A DNA stretch of 64,000 bases from Jiangella mangrovi. GTDB taxonomy: Bacteria > Actinomycetota > Actinomycetes > Jiangellales > Jiangellaceae. This document shows positions 1 to 8,262 of the stretch, piece by piece; the stretch's first letter is position 1, and every line of letters begins with the position of its first letter. Position numbers and translations under genes: made by a program. Where the stretch lies: the NCBI RefSeq assembly GCF_014204975.1, contig NZ_JACHMM010000001.1, forward strand, positions 3,348,001-3,412,000, in the 5' to 3' direction. The notes beneath the pieces were generated by a model. The model made no database searches, was not told the DNA's origin, and was given only the letters and a program-made list of their open reading frames with translations.

Positions 1-88
1 GCTGCGCAACGACGACGTCGCCGAGCGGGCCGAGGCCGTCGGCAACCTGCGCGAGATCGCACTGCTGCGACTGGAGGCGTCGTTGTGA
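1..88 (+). CDS. uraD: 2-oxo-4-hydroxy-4-carboxy-5-ureidoimidazoline (OHCU) decarboxylase, C-terminal end only
   Basis: Only the last 28 codons are in the window. They end in TGA at 86-88 and read as a charged helix (AEAVGNLREIALLRLEASL), which resembles the terminal helix of OHCU decarboxylases. This enzyme performs the third step from urate to S-allantoin. The stop codon overlaps the GTG start of the 5-hydroxyisourate hydrolase gene by 4 bp, which is the usual uraD-uraH order. The assignment rests mostly on this neighbour, because too little protein is visible for catalytic residues to be checked. Confidence 0.65.
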   Translation, partial: LRNDDVAERAEAVGNLREIALLRLEASL

Positions 89-387
89 GCACCCTGTCCA
101 CCCATGTCCTCGACACCGCCTCCGGGCGGCCGGCCGCGGGCCTCCGGGTCACGCTCGAGACCCGTGCCGGCGACCCGCTCGGCGACGGGGTGACGAACGC
201 CGACGGCCGCGTCGCCGCGCTCGGCCCGGACCGGCTGGACCCCGGCGACTACGTGCTGCGCTTCGCCACGGCGACCCCCTTCTACCCGGAGGTGGTCGTC
301 GTCTTTACCGTGGCCGACGCCGACGCGCACTACCACGTGCCGCTGCTGCTCAGCCCCTACGGCTACACGACCTACCGTGGCAGCTGA
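85..387 (+). CDS. uraH: 5-hydroxyisourate hydrolase (transthyretin-like)
   Basis: This 100-residue cytoplasmic enzyme hydrolyses 5-hydroxyisourate to OHCU in urate breakdown. The N-terminus carries the family signature THVLDTASGRPAAGL with the active-site His at residue 7. The C-terminus ends in the diagnostic YRGS tetrapeptide, following a HYHVPLLLSPYGY segment. The length is normal for the family. The GTG start overlaps the uraD stop (GTGA), and its own stop lies 11 bp inside the allantoinase gene, so translation is probably coupled. Identity is secure from the two terminal motifs. Confidence 0.95.
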   Translation: MSTLSTHVLDTASGRPAAGLRVTLETRAGDPLGDGVTNADGRVAALGPDRLDPGDYVLRFATATPFYPEVVVVFTVADADAHYHVPLLLSPYGYTTYRGS

Positions 388-1711
388 CCTCGACCTCGTC
401 GTCCGCGCCCGGCGGGCCGTCGTCGACGGCGCCGAGGCGCCCGCCGCCGTGGGCATCGCGGGCGGGCGGATCGCCGTCGTCACGGCCTACGACGACGCGC
501 CACCGGCCGCCCGGACGGTCACGCTCGAGGACGACGAGGTGCTGCTGCCCGGCCTGGTCGACACCCACGTGCACGTCAACGAGCCGGGCCGGTCCGAGTG
601 GGAGGGGTTCGCGACGGCGACCCGTGCGGCCGCCGCGGGCGGCGTCACCACGATCGTCGACATGCCGCTGAACTCCGTCCCGCCCACCACCACCGTCGAC
701 GCCCTGGAGCTCAAGCGGCGCACGGCCGAGGGACGGGTCTGGGTCGACGTGGGCTTCTGGGGCGGCGCCGTGCCGGGCAACCGGCCCGATCTGGAGCCGC
801 TGCACCGTGCCGGGGTGTTCGGCTTCAAGTGCTTCCTGCTCGACTCAGGGGTCGACGAGTTCGGTCACCTCGAGCCCGAGGAGTTCGCGCCGGCGATGCG
901 CGACTGCGCCGGCCTGGGTGCGCTGATGATCGTCCACGCCGAGGACGGCCGGCTGCTCGACGAGACCGCGCTCGACGGCGTCCACTACGCCGGCTTCCTC
1001 GCCTCCCGCCCCGAGGAGGCCGAGAAGGCCGCCATCGACCTGGTCATCGCCCAGGCCCGTGCCACGGGCGCCCGCGCCCACATCGTCCACCTCAGCGCTG
1101 CCGGGGCGGTGCCGGCCCTGCGCGACGCCCGCGCGGCCGGCGTCGACGTGAGCGTCGAGACGTGCCCGCACTACCTGACCTTCGACGCCGAGCACATCGC
1201 CGACGGCGCCACCGAGCTCAAGTGCTGCCCGCCGATCCGCGGCGCCGCCAATCGTGGGGCGCTCTGGGCCGCGCTGGCCGCGGGTGACCTCGACTTCGTC
1301 GTCTCCGACCACTCGCCATGCACCGCGGAGCTCAAGGCGCGCGGCGGCGGCGACTTCGGCGCGGCGTGGGGCGGGATCGCGTCGGTCCAGCTCGGGCTGC
1401 CCGCGGTGTGGACGGCCGCCCGGGCCCGGGGCCACTCGCCGGCCGACGTGGTGCGGTGGATGGCCACCGCGCCGGCGGACCGGATCGGCCTGCGCCACAA
1501 GGGCCGCATCGAGGCAGGTGCCGACGCGGACCTCGTGCGGTTCGCGCCCGACGAGGAGTTCGTCGTCGACGTCGCGACGCTGCACCACCGCAACCCGGTC
1601 TCGGCCTACGCCGGGCGCCGGCTGTCGGGGGTGGTCCGCGAGACGTGGCTGCGCGGCCGGCCCGTCGGTGACGCGCCGGCCGGGACGCTGCTTCGAAGGG
1701 GGGAGCGATGA
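377..1711 (+). CDS. allB: Allantoinase
   Basis: This 444-residue amidohydrolase opens the hydantoin ring of S-allantoin to give allantoate. The binuclear metal ligands are all visible: His64 and His66 (THVHVNEPGR), the lysine expected to be carboxylated (Lys151 in FGFKCFL), His187 (VHAED), His238 (HIVHLS) and Asp311 (SDHSPC). The length matches E. coli AllB (about 450 residues). The GTG start at 377 overlaps uraH. The gene ends with an ATGA overlap onto the next gene, so four genes in a row are coupled. Dihydropyrimidinase is the main alternative, but the purine-catabolic neighbours and the SDHSPC motif favour allantoinase. Confidence 0.94.
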   Translation: MAADLDLVVRARRAVVDGAEAPAAVGIAGGRIAVVTAYDDAPPAARTVTLEDDEVLLPGLVDTHVHVNEPGRSEWEGFATATRAAAAGGVTTIVDMPLNSVPPTTTVDALELKRRTAEGRVWVDVGFWGGAVPGNRPDLEPLHRAGVFGFKCFLLDSGVDEFGHLEPEEFAPAMRDCAGLGALMIVHAEDGRLLDETALDGVHYAGFLASRPEEAEKAAIDLVIAQARATGARAHIVHLSAAGAVPALRDARAAGVDVSVETCPHYLTFDAEHIADGATELKCCPPIRGAANRGALWAALAAGDLDFVVSDHSPCTAELKARGGGDFGAAWGGIASVQLGLPAVWTAARARGHSPADVVRWMATAPADRIGLRHKGRIEAGADADLVRFAPDEEFVVDVATLHHRNPVSAYAGRRLSGVVRETWLRGRPVGDAPAGTLLRRGER

Positions 1712-2520
1712 ACGACTACTACGTGCCGCGCGGCGGACTGCCGCCGCAGACCGCCCTGACCACGGACCGCGCGAGGTTCACCGAGGCGTACGCCGTCATC
1801 CCGGCCCGCACGCTCAGCGACATCACCGCATCCTTCCTGCCCGGGTGGGCGAACACACGGCTGTGGGTGCTGGCCAGGCCGCTGTCGGGCTTCGCCGAGA
1901 CGTTCAGCCAGTACGTCGTCGAGGTGTCGTCCGGGGGCGGCTCCGAACACCCCGAGCCCGACCCGGAGGCGGAGGGCGTCCTGTTCGTGGTCGACGGGTC
2001 GCCCACCCTCACCGTCGACGGCGTCGCGCACGTGCTGCGGCCGGGCTCGTACGCCTTCCTTCCGCCCGGCACCCGCTGGACCCTCGCGAACGAGACGTCG
2101 GCGACCGCGACGTTCCACTGGATCCGCAAGGCCTACCAACGCGTCGACGGCCTCGACGTTCCGCCCGCCTTCGTGACCCGCGAGCAGGACGTCACCCCCG
2201 CCGACATGCCCGGAACCGGCGGCGCGTGGTCGACGACCCGCTTCGTGGACGTCGCCGACCTGCGCCACGACATGCACGTCAACATCGTGAACTTCCGGCC
2301 CGGCGCCTCGATCCCGTTCCCGGAGACGCACGTGATGGAACACGGCCTCTACGTCCTGGAGGGCAAGGCGGTCTACCTGCTCAACGAGGACTGGGTCGAG
2401 GTCGAGGCCGGCGACTTCATGTGGCTGCGCGCCTTCTGCCCACAGGCCTGTTACGCCGGTGGGCCCGGGCCGTTCCGCTATCTCCTCTACAAGGACGTCA
2501 ACCGGCACGTCTCACTCTGA
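1708..2520 (+). CDS. allE: (S)-ureidoglycine aminohydrolase (bicupin)
   Basis: A 270-residue protein made of two cupin halves. The N-terminal half covers roughly residues 60-140. The C-terminal, metal-binding half (about 190-260) contains ETHVMEHGLYVLEGKAVYLL, matching the Mn-binding E/H/H/Q-type pattern of ureidoglycine aminohydrolases (YlbA/AllE family). The enzyme releases ammonia from S-ureidoglycine, the step after allantoate amidohydrolase. An allC homologue is not in the window and could lie upstream. ATG overlaps the allantoinase stop. The 3' end overlaps the convergent rclA-like gene by 9 bp, so the two genes meet with no terminator between them. Confidence 0.88.
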   Translation: MNDYYVPRGGLPPQTALTTDRARFTEAYAVIPARTLSDITASFLPGWANTRLWVLARPLSGFAETFSQYVVEVSSGGGSEHPEPDPEAEGVLFVVDGSPTLTVDGVAHVLRPGSYAFLPPGTRWTLANETSATATFHWIRKAYQRVDGLDVPPAFVTREQDVTPADMPGTGGAWSTTRFVDVADLRHDMHVNIVNFRPGASIPFPETHVMEHGLYVLEGKAVYLLNEDWVEVEAGDFMWLRAFCPQACYAGGPGPFRYLLYKDVNRHVSL

Positions 2521-3906
2521 CGAGCGGACGACCTTGTCGAAGACCTCGTTGAGCGCCTCAGTCGAGCTCGGGTGGGTGTAGATCGAGGTGCGCAGCTCCG
2601 TCGCCGTCACGTCGTGGCGCATGGCGAGGGCGACGGTGTTGACGATCTCCTGCGCGTCGATGGAGAGCAGCGCGGCGCCCAGCACGAGGTCGGTGTCGGC
2701 GTCGACGACGAACTTCATGACGCCGCGGGTCTCCTCGACGGTGTAGGCGCGCGGCATCGCGACGATGTCGGCGACGTTCTCGCGCGACACGACGATGTTC
2801 CGGCCCTGCTCGCGTGCCTGGGTCTCGGTGAGTCCGACGGTGGCCAGCGGCGGGCTCATGAACAGCGTGCGGGGGACGGCGACCCGGTCCGCCGTCGACC
2901 GCTTCCCCTCGCCGAGCAGCTGGTCGAGCACGATGCGTGCGTCGTCGAGGGAGATGTAGGTGAACTGCGGTCCGCCGTTGACGTCGCCGAGGGCGAAGAC
3001 GTGCGACTGGCTGGTGCGCAGGTGCTCGTCGACCTCGATGGCGCCGCGCGGGGTGGTGTGCACGCCGGCGGCCTCGAGGTTCAGCCCCGCGGTCGCGGGC
3101 CGGCGGCCGGTGGCGGGCAGCACGGCGTCGGCCTCGACGCTGAGGGTCTGGCCGTGCTTCTCGTAGACGACGGTGGTGGCGGCGCCCTCGTCGCGGACGG
3201 CGACGACGGTCGCGCCGGTGACGATCTGGATGCCGTCGCCCTGCAGGATGTCCGTCACGACCTGGGCGACGTCCTCGTCCTCGCGCCCGAGCAGGCGGTC
3301 GGCGGACTCCAGGACGGTCACCTGGGCGCCGAAGTGCCGGTAGATCGAGGCGAACTCCAGACCGAGGTACCCACCGCCGATGACCACCAGCCGCTCGGGC
3401 AGCCGGTCCTGCTGGATGAGGTCGGTGCTGCTGACCCGGTGCGGGCTCTCGGCCAGGCCCGGGATCGCGGGGACCATCGGCTCCGAGCCGGTGTTGATCA
3501 GCACGGTCTGCGCCGTGACGGTGATGGCGTCGTCTCCCTCGCCGACGGCGACGGTGTGCGGATCGACGAACCGGGCGGTGCCGGTGATGACGGTCGCGGT
3601 GTCCTTGCCGTCCAGTGCCTCGAAGTTGCCGCGCCGGAAGGCGCTGGTCAGCGCGCGGACCCCGGCGACGGAGCCGGCGAAGAACTCCTGCGCGTCGTCC
3701 TCGAGCCGCTTCGCGTTCGAGTAGTGCACCAGCATCTTGGTTGGCACGCAGCCGACGTTGGGGCAGGTGCCGCCGTACATGTTCTCGGACTGCTCGACGA
3801 GGACGACGCGTCGCCCGGCGTCGGTGAGCGCGTGCGCGGCGGTCTTCCCGCCCTTGCCGAAGCCGACGACGAGGACGTCGGCGGTGATGGTGGTCGTGGT
3901 GGTCAT
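2512..3906 (-). CDS. rclA: RclA-like pyridine nucleotide-disulfide oxidoreductase
   Basis: A 464-residue class I flavin disulfide reductase. The FAD-binding motif VVGFGKGGKTAA lies near residues 13-24, the redox-active pair is Cys48/Cys53 in GGTCPNVGCVPTK, and the NAD(P)H-binding Rossmann motif is GGGYLGLEFAS. The C-terminal dimerisation motif is HPSSTEALNEVF. Several stretches (GFGKGGKT, FTYISLDDARIV, LLGEGKRSTADR, HPSSTEALNEVF) match what I recall of E. coli RclA, which protects against hypochlorous and hypothiocyanous acid and reduces hypothiocyanite/Cu(II). This is far closer than to mycothione or glutathione reductase. Longer reading upstream of 3906 is open but lacks homology, and the ATG at 3906 precedes the FAD fold directly. 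The gene is divergent from an RclR-like regulator. Confidence 0.88.
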   Translation of the reverse strand: MTTTTTITADVLVVGFGKGGKTAAHALTDAGRRVVLVEQSENMYGGTCPNVGCVPTKMLVHYSNAKRLEDDAQEFFAGSVAGVRALTSAFRRGNFEALDGKDTATVITGTARFVDPHTVAVGEGDDAITVTAQTVLINTGSEPMVPAIPGLAESPHRVSSTDLIQQDRLPERLVVIGGGYLGLEFASIYRHFGAQVTVLESADRLLGREDEDVAQVVTDILQGDGIQIVTGATVVAVRDEGAATTVVYEKHGQTLSVEADAVLPATGRRPATAGLNLEAAGVHTTPRGAIEVDEHLRTSQSHVFALGDVNGGPQFTYISLDDARIVLDQLLGEGKRSTADRVAVPRTLFMSPPLATVGLTETQAREQGRNIVVSRENVADIVAMPRAYTVEETRGVMKFVVDADTDLVLGAALLSIDAQEIVNTVALAMRHDVTATELRTSIYTHPSSTEALNEVFDKVVRSSE

Positions 3907-3982
3907 GGTTCCAGCGTGCGGCGCTAGGGTTGATACGGACAGGCTCCTCCGTGTCAGAAACCAGCCCAAGAGTCTCACTCCC
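3907..3982. promoter_or_regulatory. Divergent promoter/operator region between rclA- and rclR-like genes
   Basis: The 76-bp divergent gap holds an imperfect dyad, GATACGG at 3932-3938 facing CCGTGTC at 3949-3955 (one mismatch, 10-bp spacer). It is a plausible binding site for the AraC-type regulator controlling both directions. No clear -35/-10 pair stands out. The role of the dyad is an inference from position and symmetry. Confidence 0.45.
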
Positions 3983-4897
3983 ATGGATGCTGTCAGCCAT
4001 CTCCTCCGCCAGGCGCGGCTCGAGGCGAGCCTCGACAAGCACTGCCTGCTGGGCGCGTCCACGCGCATGGACGTCGCCGCGCACGGCGAGCAGCGCGCGC
4101 CGTTCCACGTCCTGCTCGAGGGCACCTGCCGGCTCCAGGTCGGCTCGGTGGTCCTCGAGCTCGGACCGGGCGACGTCGTCGTCATCCCGAGCGGGTCGCC
4201 GCACCGCGTCATCACGCCCGGGCCGGAGCCGCTGCGGGGGACGGCCGAGACCGGCGGCGACGCGTTCGTCACGACCCGCAGCAGCACCGGCGGCGACGGC
4301 GTCATCGACCTGTTCTGCGGCCACTACCGGTTCGGCGCCGGCGCCGGGGCCCTGCTGTTCCGCAGCCTGCCCGACCCGGTCAAGGTGTCCTTCGGGCAGT
4401 CGGCCGAGAGCGCCGAGGTCCTGCACATGCTGAGCGCGCTGATGCGCGGCGAGGCGCAGCGCGAGGGTGCCGGCACCGCGGCCTTCCTCTCGGGGTTGTG
4501 CACGGCGCTCCTCGCCATGGTGCTGCGGACGGCGCGGAGCTCCAGCACCGACGCGACGCTCTGGACCGCGGCCGGAGACGGACCCGTCGCGGCCGCCGTC
4601 GAGCGGATCCTGGCCGAGCCCGCCGCCGACTGGTCCATCGAGCGGCTGAGCCGCGAGGCGGCGATGTCTCGGGCGACGTTCCTGCGCCGGTTCGCGCGCG
4701 GCACCGGCATGACCGTCGGCGCGTTCCTGACGCAGGCGCGGCTCATGGCGGCCGCGGACCTGCTCGACTCCACGGGCCTGACGGTGGCGGCTGTGGCCAT
4801 GCGGGTCGGCTACCGGTCCGAGTCCGCCTTCACCCGGGCGTTCCGGGCCGCCATGGGCGTCACCCCGGCCCGCTTCCGGCGCGCCCAACAGCTCTAA
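3983..4897 (+). CDS. rclR: RclR-like AraC-family regulator (putative hypochlorite sensor)
   Basis: A 304-residue protein with an N-terminal cupin-type sensor domain (about 5-180) and a C-terminal AraC double helix-turn-helix (about 200-300, including LSREAAMSRATFLRRFARG and VGYRSESAFTRAFR). The N-terminus MDAVSHLLRQARLEASLDKHC parallels E. coli RclR (MDALSRLL...IDKNC). Cys21 falls at the same position as the RclR redox cysteine, and Cys112 (LFCGHY) sits where RclR has its second cysteine (CGTL). In E. coli, oxidation of these residues by HOCl activates rclABC. The ATG at 3983 is chosen because it aligns with the RclR start; open frame extends upstream without homology. Divergent from the RclA-like gene. 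Confidence 0.85.
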   Translation: MDAVSHLLRQARLEASLDKHCLLGASTRMDVAAHGEQRAPFHVLLEGTCRLQVGSVVLELGPGDVVVIPSGSPHRVITPGPEPLRGTAETGGDAFVTTRSSTGGDGVIDLFCGHYRFGAGAGALLFRSLPDPVKVSFGQSAESAEVLHMLSALMRGEAQREGAGTAAFLSGLCTALLAMVLRTARSSSTDATLWTAAGDGPVAAAVERILAEPAADWSIERLSREAAMSRATFLRRFARGTGMTVGAFLTQARLMAAADLLDSTGLTVAAVAMRVGYRSESAFTRAFRAAMGVTPARFRRAQQL

Positions 4898-4900
4898 GGC

Positions 4901-5072
4901 GTGTCTGACGGATCAATGGGTCCGCGGCCCCGGATCCCGGTTGATCATGGAGAAGAGCGGGTTTCGAGGGCCGCGGAAGCCGCACTTCTCCATGATCGAC
5001 AACAGCTGGCCACCATCCATCAAGACGTCTGATCACGAACGGGTAGGAAGGGTGCGTCGATCCGTCAGACAC
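4901..5072. repeat. Nested inverted-repeat element in the convergent gap (MITE-like or double terminator)
   Basis: The outer arms are a perfect 14-bp inverted repeat: GTGTCTGACGGATC at 4901-4914 and GATCCGTCAGACAC at 5059-5072. Inside lies a second perfect 13-bp pair: GATCATGGAGAAG at 4943-4955 and CTTCTCCATGATC at 4985-4997. The element begins 3 bp after the rclR stop and ends 10 bp before the 3' end of the converging hydrolase gene. It codes for nothing I recognise. It could be a small non-autonomous mobile element or dispersed palindromic repeat, or it could simply act as a bidirectional terminator. No target-site duplication is evident. Confidence 0.6.
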
Positions 5073-5082
5073 TCCCTTGCCG

Positions 5083-5950
5083 TCAGCGCAGGTGCGCATC
5101 GAGAAAGGCCCGGATGATGCCGGCCGACTCGTCCAGGGCGCTCTCGAGGAGGAAATGGCCACCCTCGATGAGCCGCACCTGCGCGTCGGGCAGGTCGTCG
5201 CGGAAGGCGGTGGCACCGGCAGGAGCGAAGATCTCATCGCCCTTGCCCCACACCGCGAGCAGCGGCACCTGTGACTCACGGAAGTAGCTGTGGACTGCCG
5301 GGTAGAGCGGGGGATTGGTGCGGTAGTCGAGGAAGAGGGCGAGCTGGACCCTGTCGTTCCCGGGACGGGACAGCAGCGAGTAGTCGTGGTGCCAGGGCCT
5401 CGGGGTCGACCAGCGACTCGTCGGGCACACCCTCGAGGTACTGCCATCTCGTGGCATCGAGCGTCAGGGCGCCGCGCATGGCCTGTTCGGTGCTGTCGTT
5501 CTGGTCGGCGTGGAACGCCCAGACCGGCTTCCAGAACTCGTCGACGAAGCCGGCGTCGTAGGCGTTGCCGTTCTGGCTGATGATCGCCGTGATCCGGTCG
5601 GGGTGCCGCAGCGCGAGCCGCCAGCCGATCGGCGCGCCGTAGTCCTGCACGTACATCGCGTACCGCTCGACGCCGATCGAGTCGAGCAGCCCGTCGGTGA
5701 GGTCGGTCAGGGCGTCGAAGGTGTAGCCGAACTCGTCCGCGCCCGGTGCGTCGGACAGCCCGAACCCGAGGTGGTCCGGTGCGACGACGTGGTACCGGTC
5801 GGCCAGCAGGGGAATGAGGCCGCGGAACATGAACGAGCTGGTGGGAAAGCCGTGGAGCAGCACGACGGTGGGCGCGTCGGCGGGTCCGGCCTCGCGGTAG
5901 AAGAGCCGGCGGCCGTCGATGTTCTGGTAGCGGTGATGGACGGAGACCAT
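5083..5950 (-). pseudogene. Frameshifted alpha/beta hydrolase (haloalkane dehalogenase / epoxide hydrolase-like)
   Basis: Two overlapping reading frames together make one alpha/beta hydrolase of about 288 residues. The first part (from ATG at 5950) carries the oxyanion-hole motif LLHGFPTSS and the nucleophile elbow VQDYGAP, an Asp rather than Ser, as in haloalkane dehalogenases and epoxide hydrolases. The second frame, picked up at about 5394, carries the acid residue region (WGKGDEIFAP) and the catalytic His (EGGHFLLE). Removing one base from the GGG run at 5395-5397 would restore a continuous ...DPEAWHHDYSLLSRP... reading. As given, the first frame runs off into an unrelated tail. It is either a recent pseudogene or a sequencing error. 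It is the last gene of the ABC-importer operon. Confidence 0.82.
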
Positions 5951-5983
5951 GGGAGTGCCTTTCCGTGCGGTTGGTGCCGATGC

Positions 5984-6913
5984 TCAGTGCTCGAGCAGGT
6001 CGTTCTCGACCAGCCAGTCGCGGGCGATGTGCTCGGGCGACGGCTTGTCCGGGCCGGCGGCGACGGCGTTGAGCGCCGTCAGGTCGGCCGTGGTGAGCTG
6101 CGCGGAGACCGGGTTCAGGACGCCCGCGAGGTCGTCGGTCAGCAGCGCCTCGCTGAGGAGCGGGACGATGTTCTGCGCTGCGATGAGTCGTTCCGGGTCG
6201 TCGAGGACGACGAGGTCGCCGTCCTGGAGGGCGGGGTTGGTGGTGAAGATGTCGGCCACCTGGATCCGCCCGGTGCGCAGGGCGTCGAGCGTGGCCGGTC
6301 CGCCGAAGTCGTCGATGGGCAGGAACGTCCAGCCCTCGACGCCGTAGACGTCGGCGAGGCCGGGCCGGCCGTACGAGCGGGTCTCGAACTCGGTGTTCGA
6401 CCCGATGGTGAGCTCGCCGGCGATCGGCGCCAGGTCCCCGATCGACGTCAGGCCATGGCGTTCGGCGAACTCGGCCGTGACGACGAGGGCGTCGGCGTCC
6501 TCGGCCGGGGCCACGTCGAGCACCGCGAGCCCGAGCGGCTCGAGGGCCTGGGGGAGCGCGGCGCTCACGTCCTCCGGTGTCGAGGCGGTGGCGTCGGGGT
6601 CGGCGGCGCGCAGCAGGTTGCCGGAGTAGTCCGCGATGAGGTCGATGGACCCGTCGCGCAGGGCGGGGATGAAGATCTCGCGTGCGCCGATGCCGAGCTG
6701 GTAGTCGACCTCGTAGCCGTGATCGGCGAGCACCAGTCCGTAGACGTAGGCCAGGATGTCGCTCTCGGCGAAGCCCTGCGAGCCTATGGTGAGGGTCGTG
6801 TCGACCTCGCCGGGCTCGCCGGCCGCGAGCGGGTCGTTGCCGGCGCAGCCGGCCGCGACCAGGCCGAGCCCGAGGGCCACCAGCGATGCGGTGAGGCGAG
6901 GGACGCGTGTCAT
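5984..6913 (-). CDS. OpuC/OsmF-type quaternary-amine ABC transporter, substrate-binding lipoprotein
   Basis: A 309-residue lipoprotein. The signal peptide ends in the lipobox LVAAGC with Cys23 as the lipidation site. The mature part is an OpuAC-type type II binding fold. It starts TLTIGSQGFAESDILAYVY, followed by DLIADYSGNLL and TIGSNTEFETRSYGRPGL, which are typical of glycine betaine/choline-binding proteins such as OpuCC and OsmF. The protein lies outside the membrane and delivers substrate to the two permeases encoded immediately upstream (6-bp gap). The exact ligand (betaine, choline, carnitine or another trimethylammonium compound) cannot be read from the sequence. Confidence 0.88.
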   Translation of the reverse strand: MTRVPRLTASLVALGLGLVAAGCAGNDPLAAGEPGEVDTTLTIGSQGFAESDILAYVYGLVLADHGYEVDYQLGIGAREIFIPALRDGSIDLIADYSGNLLRAADPDATASTPEDVSAALPQALEPLGLAVLDVAPAEDADALVVTAEFAERHGLTSIGDLAPIAGELTIGSNTEFETRSYGRPGLADVYGVEGWTFLPIDDFGGPATLDALRTGRIQVADIFTTNPALQDGDLVVLDDPERLIAAQNIVPLLSEALLTDDLAGVLNPVSAQLTTADLTALNAVAAGPDKPSPEHIARDWLVENDLLEH

Positions 6914-6919
6914 CGCCGA

Positions 6920-7612
6920 TCACGTTCCTTCCGGGAGAGGGGTGCCAGGGGCGAGGCGGCCACCACTCGGGGCGGCGACGGCTTGGACGACGGCGAGGCC
7001 GGCGTCGGCGACGAGCGCGAGGCCGCCGACGAGCAGCGCCCCGACGACGGCGGTGGCGTACTCGTGGCGGGCGAGTCCCTCGATCAGGTACCGGCCGAGC
7101 GCTCCCTGGGCGACGTAGCCGGCGATCGTGGCCGTGGCGATGGTCTGCAGGGTCGCCGAGCGGACGCCGCCCACGATCAGCGGCAGCGCCAACGGGATCT
7201 CGACCTGTCGCGCGATCTGCCACTCGCTGAAGCCGGTCGCTCGGGCGCCGTCGACGGCGGCGTGGTCGACGGCGCCGACGCCGGCGTAGGTCGCGGCGAG
7301 GATCGGCGGGACCGCCAGGATCACCAGCACCGCGATGACGGGCGCGAGATGCAGCCCGGACAGCAGGACCACGAAGAGCAGCAGGCCGAAGGTGGGCAGC
7401 GCCCGGGCGGCACCGGTGACCGCCACGACGAGGGTCCGGCCGCGCCCCGTGTGGCCGATGAGGACGCCGAGCGGCACCGCGACGACTGCGGCGACGGCGA
7501 CGCTGATCGCGACGTACAGGGCGTGCTGTGCCAGCCGCAGGCCGATGCCGTCGGGCCCGGCCCAGTTCTGGGGCTCGACGATGTAGCGGACGGCGTCGAG
7601 GACGTAGGTCAT
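6920..7612 (-). CDS. OpuC-type ABC transporter permease (second)
   Basis: A 230-residue inner-membrane protein with five to six hydrophobic helices and a BPD-type permease domain. The coupling segment is around VDGARATGFSEWQIARQVEIPLALP, whose A..G....IP core contacts the ATPase. The ATG at 7612 is chosen because it makes an ATGA overlap with the upstream permease gene; a longer reading of 11 residues is possible but adds a non-hydrophobic tail. It pairs with the permease encoded at 7609-8262. Both subunits are OpuCB/OpuCD-like, as expected for a heterodimeric betaine-family importer. Confidence 0.85.
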   Translation of the reverse strand: MTYVLDAVRYIVEPQNWAGPDGIGLRLAQHALYVAISVAVAAVVAVPLGVLIGHTGRGRTLVVAVTGAARALPTFGLLLFVVLLSGLHLAPVIAVLVILAVPPILAATYAGVGAVDHAAVDGARATGFSEWQIARQVEIPLALPLIVGGVRSATLQTIATATIAGYVAQGALGRYLIEGLARHEYATAVVGALLVGGLALVADAGLAVVQAVAAPSGGRLAPGTPLPEGT

Positions 7613-8262
7613 CGTGCGCCCGCCTCCTTCGGCAGCCGGGCCCACGGCAGCAACGCTCGTCCGGCGAGCACCAGGACCAGGTCGAAGGCCAGCGCGACGA
7701 GCAGGACGAAGACGATCCCCACCACGATCTCGGCCGGGTGGTCGCGCTGGAAGCCGTTGGTGAACAGGTAGCCGAGTCCGCCCTTGCCGATCAGCGCGGC
7801 GACGCTCAGCAGGCTGACGGTGCCGACCGACACCACCCGCAGGGTCGCGAGCAGCACGGGCCCGGCCAGCGGCAGTTGCACCGTCCAGAACAGGCCGGCG
7901 CGTGAGTAGCCCATGGCCGTGGCCGAGCGCCGGACGGCCGGCGAGACGTGGTCGAACCCGTCGACGGCGCCGCGCAGCATCATCGCGATGGCGTAGAGCG
8001 ACAGCGCGACCATGACGTTGAGGTCATCGAGGATGCGGGTGCCCAGCAACAGCGGCAGCAGCACGAACAGCGCCAGGGAGGGGATCGTGAACACGAGGTT
8101 GAACGACGACAGCACGATCAGCCGGGCGACCCGCACGCGGTGCGCGAGCCACCCCAGCGGGATCGAGGCCAGCAACGCGACGACGATCGGCACGGCGCTG
8201 AGCCGCGCGTGCTCGAGCGTGAGGTCGAGGACGAGGGCCCGGTTGTCCAGCAGCCAGGACAT
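7609..8262 (-). CDS. OpuC-type ABC transporter permease (first)
   Basis: A 217-residue integral membrane permease. Hydrophobic helices include LSAVPIVVALLASIPLGWLA and LIVLSSFNLVFTIPSLALFV. The EAA-like loop follows (VRRSATAMGYSRAGLFWTVQLPLAGP). The length is typical for OpuCB-type subunits. Its start overlaps the stop of the ATPase gene (TGATG) and its stop overlaps the second permease gene (ATGA), so the three are translationally coupled. No periplasmic binding domain is fused to it, which fits the separate lipoprotein at 5984-6913. Confidence 0.86.
   Translation of the reverse strand: MSWLLDNRALVLDLTLEHARLSAVPIVVALLASIPLGWLAHRVRVARLIVLSSFNLVFTIPSLALFVLLPLLLGTRILDDLNVMVALSLYAIAMMLRGAVDGFDHVSPAVRRSATAMGYSRAGLFWTVQLPLAGPVLLATLRVVSVGTVSLLSVAALIGKGGLGYLFTNGFQRDHPAEIVVGIVFVLLVALAFDLVLVLAGRALLPWARLPKEAGAR

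Noticed and set aside
2512-3906. Considered as mycothione reductase or dihydrolipoamide dehydrogenase
   Set aside because: The N-terminal GFGKGGKT, the LLGEGKRST segment and the neighbouring RclR-like regulator fit RclA much better.
2558-4888. Long open frame on the minus strand across rclA- and rclR-like genes
   Set aside because: Arg/Gly/Pro-rich translation without domains; it shadows the real genes, a frame-opening effect of high GC content.
5510-7771. Plus-strand open frame of about 750 codons opposite the OpuC operon
   Set aside because: Antisense shadow; no ribosome binding site or domain, while the minus-strand genes are classical transporter subunits.
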